This document shows positions 24,776-34,923 of a DNA stretch of 64,000 bases, piece by piece; the first letter of the stretch is position 1, and every line of letters starts with the position of its first letter. The position numbers and the translations under genes were made by a program. The DNA comes from Nocardia sp. CDC159 (GTDB taxonomy: Bacteria > Actinomycetota > Actinomycetes > Mycobacteriales > Mycobacteriaceae). The notes under the pieces were generated by a model. It had not been told where the DNA came from, ran no database searches, and worked only from the letters and a program-made list of their open reading frames with translations. The stretch spans positions 157,947-221,946 of the forward strand of contig NZ_JAMRXH010000013.1 of assembly GCF_023740735.1 (NCBI RefSeq), read 5' to 3'.

Positions 24776-24964
24776 ATGAATCCCGACACGGGTACATCGC
24801 GCGAGCTGCGCAACGACATCCAGGCCCTCACCGAAAAGGTTGCCACCCTGGTGGGTTCGGATCATCCGGCAGTGATCACGCTGATGCGAGCCGCCGACGA
24901 ACTGGCGGCGGCAGCGATCGCGGACGAGCCGCCCAGCTACGGCGACCCGCCGGACGCCGGGTGA
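24776..24964 (+). CDS. Small helical hypothetical protein
   Basis: A 62-residue product (TSRELRNDIQALTEKVATLVGSDHPAVITLMRAADELA) with a good GGAG site upstream. Helical and acidic. It is the last cargo gene before the virion half. Confidence 0.5.
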   Translation: MNPDTGTSRELRNDIQALTEKVATLVGSDHPAVITLMRAADELAAAAIADEPPSYGDPPDAG

Positions 24965-25088
24965 ACTTTCGCCGCGGACACCCTGCGAAGCGCCCGAGAC
25001 AAATCTGGCGATTACCCACCCGGAGGCGGGCGCCCAGGATTAGCCTGAGGGAGCCCCCCAAGATCGGGTGACCTTCGATCCCCGATCC

Positions 25089-25127
25089 CGAGCCTCGCCT
25101 GAACCCCACCCCCGCAGGCGGGGCTCG
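25089..25127 (+). terminator. Terminator-like hairpin before the tape measure module
   Basis: CGAGCCTCGCCTG (25089-25101) pairs with CAGGCGGGGCTCG (25115-25127) with one G-U pair and a 13-base loop. It separates the cargo from the late promoter at 25192. The rest of the gap 24965-25191 holds no gene. Confidence 0.6.
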
Positions 25128-25191
25128 TCCCATGTCCGGGCAGCCCAGCCGGTAGCCGAGCTGTAGCCGAGCCCGTCGGTCGGCCGGGGCG

Positions 25192-25212
25192 TGCACGCCT
25201 GCTCCGTACGGT
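25192..25212 (+). promoter_or_regulatory. Late promoter element 1 (tape measure)
   Basis: TGCACGCC, 7 bases, TACGGT. The box lies in a perfect dyad GGCGTGCACGCC. Eight bases separate TACGGT from ATG 25221, which has no ribosome site, so the transcript would be leaderless or nearly so. The core is almost identical to the element before the portal gene on the other strand. Confidence 0.6.
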
Positions 25213-25220
25213 CCGGCCCC

Positions 25221-28200
25221 ATGACAGCACCGGTCGGCAGCGTGCGCCTCGAGATCGACGGTGATGCGTCTCGGTTCGAGCGGGAGCTGCAGCGAGCGGT
25301 CGTGGGCGCGATGCGCGACGTGCAGCGTGACCTGGCCCGTAACGGACTGCAGGTTCATTTCGAGCTGGCCGACCTGCGCGCCGACACCGCTCGCGCCACC
25401 CAGGACGCGCAGAAGGTCGCCGACAAGACGCCGATCACGGTGCCGGTCGACGCGGACACCTCCGGTGCGCTCGGCGACGTGGCCGCGATGCGTCGCCAGG
25501 TGCAGGCGGCGACACCGCCGATCCACCAGCAGATCCGCGTCGAAGTCGACCGCGGGTCCACAGCCGCCGCGCGGGCGGTCATCACCGATACCGCGGCGGC
25601 CGAACGAGAGTTACAGCGCGCCCAGCGCGACTCGGTGGCCGCGGAGAACGCGTTGGTCGCGGCCCGCAAACGCGCGACCTCCCAGCTCGCGGACATCGAC
25701 CTCGCGGTACGGCGCAACGCGATCGCGCAGCGGGAGGCCGCAGCCGCGGTCGCCAAGGCGCGCGCCGAACTTGACGCCCTCGGTGACGGCAACGACCCGG
25801 ACGGGTCGCTGCGGGAGGCTGCCGCGCTGCGGGTGGAAAAGGCCGAGCTCAAGGTCCTCGAGGCCCGCCGGGAAAGCACGCGGTTGATCGACCGCGCGAC
25901 CGAGGCGACCGCGCGGCTGGCGCAGGCCGAACACCGCGCCGCTGCCGCGGCCCGCGCGCCCGGTCCGTCCGCCGGGCCGGTCGGCGGCGGCGATACCGAC
26001 CGGCTGCGGGTGCAGGCCGAAGCGTCGCGTGCCTCGTTCGCGCGGTTGGGCGGGGAGATCGGGTCGGTCGCCGCCACCGCGACCAAGCTCGGCGCGGTGA
26101 CCGCCGCGCTCGCCGCGATCGGCGGCGCGGCCGGCCTCGCGGGCGGCGCGATCGGCGGCCTGGCGGTGGCCGGCGCGGCGCTCGGGCCCGCGTTCGGCGC
26201 CGGGATCGGCACGGTCGTGGTCGGCCTGCAGGGCATGAAGGACGCGTTCGACGCGGTCGCCGCGGCCAGCGAAGCCGGTCCGGCCGAAGCCGAGGCGCAC
26301 GCGAAAGCCGTTGCCGCCGCCCAAGATCAGCTCGCGTCGGCGCTCGACGGCGCCCAGTCGGCGCAGCGGTCGCTGACCAGTGCGCAGCGCGACGCCGAAG
26401 ACGCCGCCCGCGATATCGGCGACGCCTACAAGCAGGCCGGCGAGGACCTCGAAGATCTCCAATTCAAGCTGCGCGGCTCGGTGATCGACCAGAAAGAAGC
26501 CGCGCTCGCGGTGCGCCAGGCCCAGCGCGACCTGAACAAGGCCAGCGACCCGGAGAAACGTGAAGAGGCGCTGGTGCGGCTCGAGCGCGCCCAGCTGCGC
26601 TACGACCAAGCCCTCGAAAACGGCCGCGATGTCGCCGCCGAGGCGGCCGAAGCCGAAGCCAAAGGACTCGACGGCAACGCACGCGTCGTCGCGGCCAAGG
26701 ACCGGGCCGCCGCCGCCAACGATCGCGTCGCCGCCGCGCAGGACGCGGTCAACCGCGCCAACGCCCAGGTGGCCAAGGCTCAGCAAGCGGTCACCGACGC
26801 CCAGAACGCGGCCACCCCGTCCGCGGAGAAACTCGCCCAGGCGCTGGCGAAGCTGGCTCCGAACGCTGCGGCGTTCGTCACCGCCGCCCAGGCGCTGGCT
26901 CCCGCGTGGGACGCGGTGCGTAAATCGGTGCAGGACAACCTGTTCGAGGGCGGCGCGGACACGCTGCGCCAGCTCGCCGACGCGGTGCTGCCCAGCTTAC
27001 AAACCGGGATGGGCGCGGTCGCCACCGAGCTGAATCTGGGAGCGCGCGGATTCGCCGACTTCCTCAGCAGCGGCGAAGGCCTCGCCGCGCTGGACGCCGT
27101 CTTCGCCTCGACCGCGGAGCTGCTGCGCGGAATGCGCGACGGCAGCGACGGTTTCCTGTCCGGATTGGCGGCGATGGTGCAGGCCGCGCAACCGTTCGCG
27201 CAACAGATCGGTGCCGCGTTCGGCAGCGTGGCCAGCGCGCTCGGGGCCGCGTTCGCCCAGATCGCCGACAGCGGCCTGCTCGGCCAGGTCCTCGACGGGT
27301 TCGCCCAGGCGCTGCAGGGCGCGGGACCGCTGCTGGCGGACCTGGTGCTCTCGTTCTCGCAGCTGGCCGCCCAGGTCCTGCCCGCGCTGGCACCGCTGTT
27401 CGACTCCCTAGGGCAGACGCTGGTCGCGATCTCGCCCGCGCTGGGCAGCCTCGGCGGCGTCTTCGCCCGCTCACTGGCCGAGGTGCTGCCGAGCCTGGGC
27501 GAGTTCATCTCGGCTCTCGCCCAAGGCGTGGAACCGATCCTTCCGGTGCTGATCGAGCTGCTGAAATCGTTGTTCGGTGCTCTCGAACCGTTGATCGAGC
27601 CGCTGTCGCAGATCGCGGTCACGATCGGTCAAGCCCTGATCGGTGCCATCGACGCGCTCGCACCATCGATCGGGCCGCTCGGCGAGGCGTTCGCTGCGGT
27701 GCTGAACGCCGTCGCCCCGCTGATCCCGCTGATCGCCGAGAACCTATCGACGGTGATCCAGGCGCTGGCGCCCGCGCTCACCGACGTCGCCAACGCCCTG
27801 GCCCCGGTGATCGCGGCGTTCGCCGAACAGATGCGCCCGGTGATCGAACAGCTCGCCCCGATTCTGGCCGCGGTAGCTGCCACGATCGGCCTCGCCCTCG
27901 CCGACGCCCTGACACAGATCGCCCCCGTCGTGCCCGATCTGGTGAAATCGTTCGCCGCCCTCGTGATCGCGGTCGTGCCGCTGCTGCCGGAGCTGGCGCG
28001 CCTGGCCGCCGAGATCCTGCCGCCGCTCATCGACGTGCTGGTGCAGCTGAGCCCATTCATCATCCGGGCGATCGACGCCTTCACCTGGCTGGTGCAAAAC
28101 GTCATCATCCCGCTGGTCCTGCCGATCTTCCAGCAGATGACCGACCAGCTCGGCCAGAACCTGCAATTCCTCGCAGACGCCTTCCACTGGTGGAACGGAA

Positions 28201-31200
28201 TCGTCGACACCGTCTTGAACGCCGTCACTACCGGCTGGAACGGGCTTAGCGAGACGCTCACCGGCATCAAGGACTGGATCGTCGGCACCGTGTTCAAGGC
28301 GCTCGGCGACGCGATCGTCACCGTGCAGGGCTGGTTCGACACCGGTGTGCGCGGCATCGGCGAGATCTGGGCGCGGCTGCAGGAGATCGCGAAAGCACCG
28401 GTCAGGTTCGTCATCGAAACGATCTGGAACAACGGCCTGCTGAAGGCGTGGAACGCGGTCGCGCGGTTTCTGCCCGGTGTCGACGAGATCGCGCCCATCC
28501 CAGTGCCGTTCCACCGCGGCGGCATCCTGCCCGGCTACACCCCCGGCCGCGACCCCCACCGATTCATCTCGACCGACGGACGGATGGCGCTCGCGCTGTC
28601 GGGTGGCGAAGGTATCGCTCGCCCCGAGGTCGTGCGCGCGCTCGGCTCCGGACGCTGGGACGCGATGAACGCCGCCGCCCGCACCGGCGGCGTGAGCGGG
28701 GTGCGCCGGTTCTTCGGCTTCGCCTCCGGCGGCGTGATTCCCTCGACGATGTGGCGGCTGATCTCCGAGCGATTCCCCGCCATGCAATGGACTTCAGGCT
28801 TGCGCCCGGGCGCCCCGGATTTCCACGGTCGCAATATGGCCGGCGACTTCGCAACGGCCGAGGTGCCCTCCGCGCAGATGAAAGCGTTGGCGCGCTGGAT
28901 TTTCGAGAACTATGGGCCCGAATCCCTGGAGCTGATCCACTGGCCCCTGGACGGCTGGCAGAACATCGACAACGGCGCTCCCTTCGACTTCGGGCAGCCC
29001 ACCAACGACCAGCACCGCTCACACGTGCACTGGGCGATGGACCACCCGCCCGACAACTCGGGGGACAAGCCCGGCGGCGTGGGTGGCGTGCTCCGGGAAA
29101 CAGCGTCGCGGTTGTTCGGCTCGATTCGCGACCGCGTCGCCGACGTGTTCGACTCGATGTTGTCCGGTATCGCCGACGCGATCCCGGCGTTCGGCGGAGC
29201 ATTCGGTGCGCTGCCGCGCGCGGTGTTCGACAACTTCCGCCAGCGAATGCGCGAGTTCCTCACCGGCCACGCCGACACCGAAGACGACAAACGCCAGGAC
29301 GTGCCGCCCGGCGGGAACGTGGAGATGTTCCGCGACCTCGTACGCGATCTGCTCGGCCACTACCGGCTGCCGCTGTCGCTGACCAACAGCACGCTGCGAC
29401 GCATGCAGCAGGAGTCCGGCGGGCGCACCGACGCGGTGAACCTCTGGGATGTCAACGCGCAGAACGGGACACCGTCCGTCGGTCTCATGCAGGTGATTCG
29501 CCCGACCTACGACGCCTATAAGGATCCGGCGTTCGACAAGGGACCGTATCTGTACGGGGTGAGCATCGATCCGGCCGCGAACGTCTCATCCTCGATGCGG
29601 TACGCGCTGGCCCGCTACGGATCGCTGTCGGCGGCCTATGACCGGCCTGGCGGGTACCAGCGCGGCGGCCTGGTCCCGGGCATCGGGTCCGGCGACATCG
29701 TGCCCGCCCTGCTGGAACCGCAGGAAATCATCATGAACCGGCGCGCGGCCAAAGCTTTCGGACCGCTGCTGCTGTCGATGAACCGAGCGGTACCGCGCTT
29801 TCAGAACGGCGGCATTGTCGAGGGCCTGGTCGGCGGGATCGGCGCGGTTCCGGTCGCGGTGGTCAACTGGGACGCCGCCCGCGGCGTTCTCGGCGCCGCA
29901 CCCCCGGCCGCCCCCGACGTCTCCGCTGGCTCGCCCCCGCCGTCGGCCGCGCCTGCGTCGCCGGCCGCGCCGAGCATGGCCGAGGCTGCCGCGGCAGCGG
30001 CCACCGCTGCGGTGGGTGCGTTCGGCGAGGGGCTGGCCACCGTGATCGGCGACACGCTCAAGGCGTGGGTGGTGCCCGTCGCTCAGCAGACGGCCGAGCA
30101 GGCCGAGCAGCAACGCATTCAAGCTGCCGCCGAATTCGCCATCGAACAGCAGCGCTTCGACGAGCAGGGCCGACTGCTGTCGGACACGAACGCACTGCTG
30201 CAGCGCAACGCGTCCTCGCAAGAACTGGTGACGCAGGAACAAACCGAGCAGCTCCGCGCCCAGCTCAACGAGATCGCCAACCGTCTCACCGGCGGGGTGC
30301 TCGCTCCCATCATGCAATCGGCGGTGGACGCGGCGATCCAGGTCGTGCAGACCTGGCTGAAGGCGGGATTCAGCGATGTCGTCGCGGGCACCGACCGCAC
30401 CACCCGCGCGGTGGAGAATATCGACGTCGGCGGAGGCGGTGGCGCTGCCCCGCCGTTCGGAGCGCCTGGCTCGGCGTTCGACGCGGCCAGCGCGATCAGT
30501 CAGGCCGTGGTCCAGGTGGCCGACACCGCCAAGCAGGCGTTCATGTCGGTCGCGACCGATATCGCGAAAGCCGCACTGGCACAGAAACCTTCGAAGGTCG
30601 ACAAATCCCGCGGCGTGCTGGGCCGCGACATCTCCGGCGGCCCGCTCGTCGACATGATCGTCCGGCTCACCGGGGTCGAGATCCAGATCCGCGACGTGCT
30701 GATCAACACCCTCGACGAGATCACCGACTTCCGCAAGGACCTCTTCCAGGCCCTCGAAGAGGCCGGCGCCCTGGTTTCCGACACCGCGGTGCTGATGCAA
30801 CGCAACGAGAGCAGCCGGGATCTGGTGCTGTCCGAGCAGAACCGCATCAACCGCGAACTGATCAAAGCGGTGCTGCGGTACCTGATCGTGTCGGTGGTCA
30901 TCCCCATCATGACCGCGATCCTGGGCGCAATGATCCAGCTGGCCGCCACCGCGATCGGCGCGGCGATCGGATCGATCATCCCCGGGATCGGCACCGCGAT
31001 CGGCGCGGCGATCGGCGCGGTCATCGGCGCCGCGCTCGCCGGCTTGGCCGCGGTGTTCGTGTCCACCCTCGCCATCGGCGCCGGCGCCGCGATCGACTCG
31101 TTCGACTCCGGCGGCGTCGGTGTCGGGAAGGGGTTGATGGTGAAGGCGACGTCGCTGCGCGAACGAGTGCTCGACCCGCAGGAGACCAATTCCTACGACC

Positions 31201-31337
31201 GGCTTGCACGCATCGCCGACATGCTGGAGGCCCCCAGCCGCCACACCACCACCGTCCATGCCCCGATCTACATGCGCGGCGGGGAGCGCGACGCCGACCG
31301 CGTCGCCGACCGGCTGCTCGCGCTGATGCCGAAATAG
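25221..31337 (+). CDS. Tape measure protein with two cell-wall hydrolase domains
   Basis: The 2038-residue product is by far the longest in the phage, rich in alanine coiled coil (about 1-550) with hydrophobic segments (about 280-330 and 1900-1960), as expected for a siphovirus tape measure. A peptidase M15-like region lies at about 1170-1280 (SGLRPGAPDFHGRNMAGDF ... SHVHWAM). A lytic transglycosylase (SLT) region follows at about 1385-1475 (QQESGG ... GLMQVI). Start ATG 25221 is set by the late promoter; the in-frame GTG 25191 lies within the promoter. Length predicts a tail of about 300 nm at 0.15 nm per residue. Confidence 0.92.
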   Translation: MTAPVGSVRLEIDGDASRFERELQRAVVGAMRDVQRDLARNGLQVHFELADLRADTARATQDAQKVADKTPITVPVDADTSGALGDVAAMRRQVQAATPPIHQQIRVEVDRGSTAAARAVITDTAAAERELQRAQRDSVAAENALVAARKRATSQLADIDLAVRRNAIAQREAAAAVAKARAELDALGDGNDPDGSLREAAALRVEKAELKVLEARRESTRLIDRATEATARLAQAEHRAAAAARAPGPSAGPVGGGDTDRLRVQAEASRASFARLGGEIGSVAATATKLGAVTAALAAIGGAAGLAGGAIGGLAVAGAALGPAFGAGIGTVVVGLQGMKDAFDAVAAASEAGPAEAEAHAKAVAAAQDQLASALDGAQSAQRSLTSAQRDAEDAARDIGDAYKQAGEDLEDLQFKLRGSVIDQKEAALAVRQAQRDLNKASDPEKREEALVRLERAQLRYDQALENGRDVAAEAAEAEAKGLDGNARVVAAKDRAAAANDRVAAAQDAVNRANAQVAKAQQAVTDAQNAATPSAEKLAQALAKLAPNAAAFVTAAQALAPAWDAVRKSVQDNLFEGGADTLRQLADAVLPSLQTGMGAVATELNLGARGFADFLSSGEGLAALDAVFASTAELLRGMRDGSDGFLSGLAAMVQAAQPFAQQIGAAFGSVASALGAAFAQIADSGLLGQVLDGFAQALQGAGPLLADLVLSFSQLAAQVLPALAPLFDSLGQTLVAISPALGSLGGVFARSLAEVLPSLGEFISALAQGVEPILPVLIELLKSLFGALEPLIEPLSQIAVTIGQALIGAIDALAPSIGPLGEAFAAVLNAVAPLIPLIAENLSTVIQALAPALTDVANALAPVIAAFAEQMRPVIEQLAPILAAVAATIGLALADALTQIAPVVPDLVKSFAALVIAVVPLLPELARLAAEILPPLIDVLVQLSPFIIRAIDAFTWLVQNVIIPLVLPIFQQMTDQLGQNLQFLADAFHWWNGIVDTVLNAVTTGWNGLSETLTGIKDWIVGTVFKALGDAIVTVQGWFDTGVRGIGEIWARLQEIAKAPVRFVIETIWNNGLLKAWNAVARFLPGVDEIAPIPVPFHRGGILPGYTPGRDPHRFISTDGRMALALSGGEGIARPEVVRALGSGRWDAMNAAARTGGVSGVRRFFGFASGGVIPSTMWRLISERFPAMQWTSGLRPGAPDFHGRNMAGDFATAEVPSAQMKALARWIFENYGPESLELIHWPLDGWQNIDNGAPFDFGQPTNDQHRSHVHWAMDHPPDNSGDKPGGVGGVLRETASRLFGSIRDRVADVFDSMLSGIADAIPAFGGAFGALPRAVFDNFRQRMREFLTGHADTEDDKRQDVPPGGNVEMFRDLVRDLLGHYRLPLSLTNSTLRRMQQESGGRTDAVNLWDVNAQNGTPSVGLMQVIRPTYDAYKDPAFDKGPYLYGVSIDPAANVSSSMRYALARYGSLSAAYDRPGGYQRGGLVPGIGSGDIVPALLEPQEIIMNRRAAKAFGPLLLSMNRAVPRFQNGGIVEGLVGGIGAVPVAVVNWDAARGVLGAAPPAAPDVSAGSPPPSAAPASPAAPSMAEAAAAAATAAVGAFGEGLATVIGDTLKAWVVPVAQQTAEQAEQQRIQAAAEFAIEQQRFDEQGRLLSDTNALLQRNASSQELVTQEQTEQLRAQLNEIANRLTGGVLAPIMQSAVDAAIQVVQTWLKAGFSDVVAGTDRTTRAVENIDVGGGGGAAPPFGAPGSAFDAASAISQAVVQVADTAKQAFMSVATDIAKAALAQKPSKVDKSRGVLGRDISGGPLVDMIVRLTGVEIQIRDVLINTLDEITDFRKDLFQALEEAGALVSDTAVLMQRNESSRDLVLSEQNRINRELIKAVLRYLIVSVVIPIMTAILGAMIQLAATAIGAAIGSIIPGIGTAIGAAIGAVIGAALAGLAAVFVSTLAIGAGAAIDSFDSGGVGVGKGLMVKATSLRERVLDPQETNSYDRLARIADMLEAPSRHTTTVHAPIYMRGGERDADRVADRLLALMPK

Positions 31338-31350
31338 GAGGAGGTGACCC

Positions 31351-32595
31351 GTGTTCCGAGGCTGGCTCGCCCTCGGCGACCGCGAGATCGCCAACAGCTC
31401 CCGCGTGGTGGCCCTCGCCGACCCGGCGGGCCTGCCCGCCACCGACACCGAAGGATTCGCCGCCGAGGCCTGCGCACCGTGCCGCAACCTCGCGGTGGGC
31501 CGCGACGACTCCTGGCCGGGACTGCGCGCATATCTTGCCGACCCGCCCTACACCGACATCACCACCGCGCCCTGGTACGACGGCACCGACACCTCCCGCG
31601 AATTCCTCGGCGTCTGGGTCATGTCCGCCGACGGGTTCGACGGGATCCCGGTCAGCCGCGATATTTCCGACGCGGTGTGCTCCGGCGGCGTCGCCAGTGT
31701 CCATCGCGACTCCTACCGCACCCTGTCGTTTTCCGCGCTGGTGTGGGGATGCACCCACCGCGGCGCGCGGCACGGGCTGCGCTGGTTGAACTGCCAGCTG
31801 CGCGCCGCCCGCGCACCGCAGATCCTGCGCTACCTCGACGCCCATCCCGAACAGTTCACTGCGGACGGGCTGGAACGCAGCATGCGGCAGGTGGTGCTAA
31901 CCCAGCCGGCAGTCGTGCGTGAGGTCGCTGGTCTGCCGATCGGCAACCACCAGCAGGCCAGCATGTTCCGCGTCGAATTCGAGCTGGTCGCACTCGACCC
32001 CTATCCATGGACCGCCGCCACGACGCACCCGGTCACCTGGGACACCCAGGACGTACACACCATCGAATGGGCCCACGCTCCCGACTGCGTCGACGCGACC
32101 TGCGAGCTGCCGGTGCTGCTGTCCACCCAGTGCCCACCCCAGACCATCGACACCCGCCCCGCGCCGATCCCGGTCTGTGGCGGCTGCCTGCCCGTCTGCG
32201 AAATCGACACTCGCACCTGGCAACTCGATCTCACCGACGTCGCCGACTGCGACCTGGTCGCCGCCAGCATCCAGGTCACCGCCGGAACTGTCAGCGACAC
32301 CACCGTCCGGTTCTGGTGGCGCCCTTGCGGATCCACCGACATCTGCGACGAGACCGGGCAGCTGCAGATCACCGGACTCCCAGCCGGGCAGACCGTCGTC
32401 GCCGACTCAGTCGAGGGCCGCAGCTACGGCCTGGTGTCCGGGCAGCGGGTGCGCCAACGCGGCATCGTCGCCACCCCCTCCGGCGCACCCTGGCACGGCA
32501 CCCTGCTCCGGCCCGGCTGCTGGGAACTGATCGCCCAATCCGAACCCGGCATCACCTACACGGTGAGCGTCGACACCATCGGGCGACCCGCATGA
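31351..32595 (+). CDS. Minor tail protein, distal-tail-like
   Basis: The 414-residue product follows the tape measure behind a strong GGAGGAGG site; start GTG 31351. It has an N-terminal domain typical of the first protein after the tape measure (FRGWLALGDREIANSSRVVAL) and cysteine-rich middle. By position it should be the distal tail (Dit) protein. Overlaps the next gene. Confidence 0.7.
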   Translation: MFRGWLALGDREIANSSRVVALADPAGLPATDTEGFAAEACAPCRNLAVGRDDSWPGLRAYLADPPYTDITTAPWYDGTDTSREFLGVWVMSADGFDGIPVSRDISDAVCSGGVASVHRDSYRTLSFSALVWGCTHRGARHGLRWLNCQLRAARAPQILRYLDAHPEQFTADGLERSMRQVVLTQPAVVREVAGLPIGNHQQASMFRVEFELVALDPYPWTAATTHPVTWDTQDVHTIEWAHAPDCVDATCELPVLLSTQCPPQTIDTRPAPIPVCGGCLPVCEIDTRTWQLDLTDVADCDLVAASIQVTAGTVSDTTVRFWWRPCGSTDICDETGQLQITGLPAGQTVVADSVEGRSYGLVSGQRVRQRGIVATPSGAPWHGTLLRPGCWELIAQSEPGITYTVSVDTIGRPA

Positions 32596-33638
32596 CCGCC
32601 CCGACGCTCAACGGCGTGGTCAACGGCGACCAGCTCGCAATCTGGGTGCGCACCGTCGACGGCCGCCCGATCGGCCACATCCCGTGCGACCGAACCACTG
32701 ACGTCACCTGGTCACGCGAACGCAACGAAGTATCCCGCTGCGAAATCACCACCAGCGACATCGACGCCGGTGCCCTGGTCCCATGGCTGCATTGGATCGA
32801 CATCTGGGAAGACGGCACCCCGGTCTGGTCAGGCCCCGTCCAGGAAGCCAGCACCGACCTCGCGACGGGCTCGACCCGGATCGAGGCCCGCGACGTCGCC
32901 GCGTTCCTGTGGTACACGCGAGTGCCCACGACACGGCAATGGCAGCGCCTGGACCCCGCACCGATCGCCGCCACCCTCTGGCAAGCCATGCTCGAGCTGC
33001 ACCGCGTCGACGTCGACCCGACCGTGCTGCCGCCCACCGACCTGGTCGAGCGGTTCGACTTCGCCGTCACCGCCAACTCCCGCATGCTCAACGCCGTCAT
33101 GGACGAACTGGTCCGCATCGGCCTGGATTGGACCGTCGTCTCCGGCCGCCCCATCCTCGGCACCCTCGACACCGCGCCTGTCGCGCAACTGCAGGACTGC
33201 GACTTCATGACCAGCCTGCGTCGCGTCCGTTCCGGCAAACGCAGCACCTGCGACGTCCGGGTGCAGGGCAAGAACTGGGCCCACACCGAAACCGTCGACA
33301 TGGCCGGGCTGCACCTGCAGGCGCTGATCAGCCTCGACAACATGTCCGGCGTCGCGAACATCACCGCCGCGGCCCGCCAATACCTGCGGGAAGTCGGCGC
33401 CCTGCGTGACCTCCTCGAGGTCCCACCCGGCGCCAGCCTGCACCCGAACGCCCCTCTCACCACCGCCGACCTGGTGCCCGGCAGCGTCTTCGCGGTGTAC
33501 GCCGCCGATATGGCGGCGCTGATGCGGCTCAAATCGGTCGAGATCGCGTGGACCGGCACCAACCGCGACGTGCGGGTCACCGTCGACACCGTCACCGAAC
33601 CGATCGAACTCGACCCCGGGATCGGAGGAATCCTGTGA
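32592..33638 (+). CDS. Minor tail protein, Gp37-like baseplate/Tal type
   Basis: The 348-residue product has the beta-rich fold of siphovirus Gp37-like proteins: WIDIWEDGTPVWSGPVQEAST, then a helical insertion and a C-terminal beta domain. Second after the tape measure, so tail-associated lysin/Tal position, but no hydrolase motif is seen. Coupled on both sides. Confidence 0.7.
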   Translation: MTAPTLNGVVNGDQLAIWVRTVDGRPIGHIPCDRTTDVTWSRERNEVSRCEITTSDIDAGALVPWLHWIDIWEDGTPVWSGPVQEASTDLATGSTRIEARDVAAFLWYTRVPTTRQWQRLDPAPIAATLWQAMLELHRVDVDPTVLPPTDLVERFDFAVTANSRMLNAVMDELVRIGLDWTVVSGRPILGTLDTAPVAQLQDCDFMTSLRRVRSGKRSTCDVRVQGKNWAHTETVDMAGLHLQALISLDNMSGVANITAAARQYLREVGALRDLLEVPPGASLHPNAPLTTADLVPGSVFAVYAADMAALMRLKSVEIAWTGTNRDVRVTVDTVTEPIELDPGIGGIL

Positions 33639-34309
33639 CCGGCACGACCGAGAAGAAGACCCCGCCCCGTTCGGACCAGGAATGGGCGCGCGACATCCAG
33701 CAGCGGGTCGACAACGTCGAGCACCCGACCTCGCTGCGGGCAGGGGACTGGGTGCTGTCGACGCAGGAAGGCACCGGCAGCCTGATCGCCAGCCACGTCG
33801 ACGGCGGCTCGGTAGTGCTCGCGAAGAAGCCCGAATCCACCGAGGATCCCGACAAGGTCGCCGACAGCGGGCTGCCGTTCGTGAAGCTGGTGCGCAACCT
33901 GCTCCAGTCCGCGGCGGCCAACACCGTCACCCCGATCTCCTGGAACGCCGTGGTGCACCAAACCGGCGACTGGAACATCACCGCCCCCGCGTCGACCATC
34001 ATCATCCCCACCGACGGCATCTACCTCGTGCTATTTCGCCTCATGTGGGAAACCAACGGCCAGACGACCACCAAGGCCATCGTGACCGTCGACGGCACCG
34101 CCGTGATGACTCAGGAATTCAACCCGCACAACACCGAGACCTGGTGGCAGTCGGAATACACCTCGGATACGTTCCCCTTCAACGCCGGGCAAGTCCTCAC
34201 CTGCCAGGCGTACTCCGGCGGCACCACCCGCAACTTCGGTCCGAGCAGCCCCGACCCGAACTCGGTGACCTCGCTGTCGCTGATCCGGCTACCCGTGGAA
34301 GTGAAGTGA
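33635..34309 (+). CDS. Tail fibre-like protein with C1q/TNF-like knob
   Basis: The 224-residue product has a short helical N-terminus and a C-terminal jelly-roll-like domain (GIYLVLFRLMWETNGQTTTKAIVTVDGTAV). This pattern is found in receptor-binding tips of actinophage tails. Start GTG 33635 overlaps the preceding gene. Confidence 0.6.
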   Translation: MTGTTEKKTPPRSDQEWARDIQQRVDNVEHPTSLRAGDWVLSTQEGTGSLIASHVDGGSVVLAKKPESTEDPDKVADSGLPFVKLVRNLLQSAAANTVTPISWNAVVHQTGDWNITAPASTIIIPTDGIYLVLFRLMWETNGQTTTKAIVTVDGTAVMTQEFNPHNTETWWQSEYTSDTFPFNAGQVLTCQAYSGGTTRNFGPSSPDPNSVTSLSLIRLPVEVK

Positions 34310-34923
34310 TGGCAGACGTATGCGTGTCCCGAAACCTCGACCTCACCGCAGGCAAATTGGGCGTCGAACCGTGGTCGGTATTCCGGCTCGTCGCCGATGT
34401 GACCGGCACCAGCACCGGCGACGGCGCCCTGACGCGCAACACCCGGCTGCCCGGCAAACTCATGATCAACACCAGCGTCTCGTGGGTATCGAACTCCCCG
34501 CTGCCCTCGCAAATGATGCTGCGAGTCACCCGCGCCCACCGCAGCATCGTCAGCAGCAACCCCAACGCCGTGCAGATGCGCGACGCCTGGGAGGTCGGCA
34601 TCGACGAAGCGCCCCGCACCCCCGACCCCTCCCGCGTCCTCAACAGCCAATTCGGCACCGCGGCCGATCTCGGAGTCGACACCACCGCCCAACCCTACTA
34701 CGGCCGCATCTACCTGCACGCGGATACGACCAGCTCCGATACCTGGTTCGACGACCCACTGCCGGCCGGATCCACCATCACCATCGCCTACCGCTGCTAC
34801 GTGTGGACACCGCCGCCGTGGTCCAACAACGCCAGCGCGAACCAGCCCGTGCACGAGGCGTACGCGCGTTCGACCCGGCTGCAGCTGTTCGCGGCCCCCC
34901 TCCAGGACGAGGCACTGCGATGA
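34309..34923 (+). CDS. Minor tail protein, tandem paralog A
   Basis: The 204-residue product shares with the next two genes the pattern HRSIVSSNPNAVQMRDAWEVGID and a late Y.CYVW...A segment. The three adjacent copies look like an in-place triplication of one virion gene. Likely a fibre or baseplate subunit. ATG 34309 overlaps the preceding stop. Confidence 0.6.
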   Translation: MADVCVSRNLDLTAGKLGVEPWSVFRLVADVTGTSTGDGALTRNTRLPGKLMINTSVSWVSNSPLPSQMMLRVTRAHRSIVSSNPNAVQMRDAWEVGIDEAPRTPDPSRVLNSQFGTAADLGVDTTAQPYYGRIYLHADTTSSDTWFDDPLPAGSTITIAYRCYVWTPPPWSNNASANQPVHEAYARSTRLQLFAAPLQDEALR

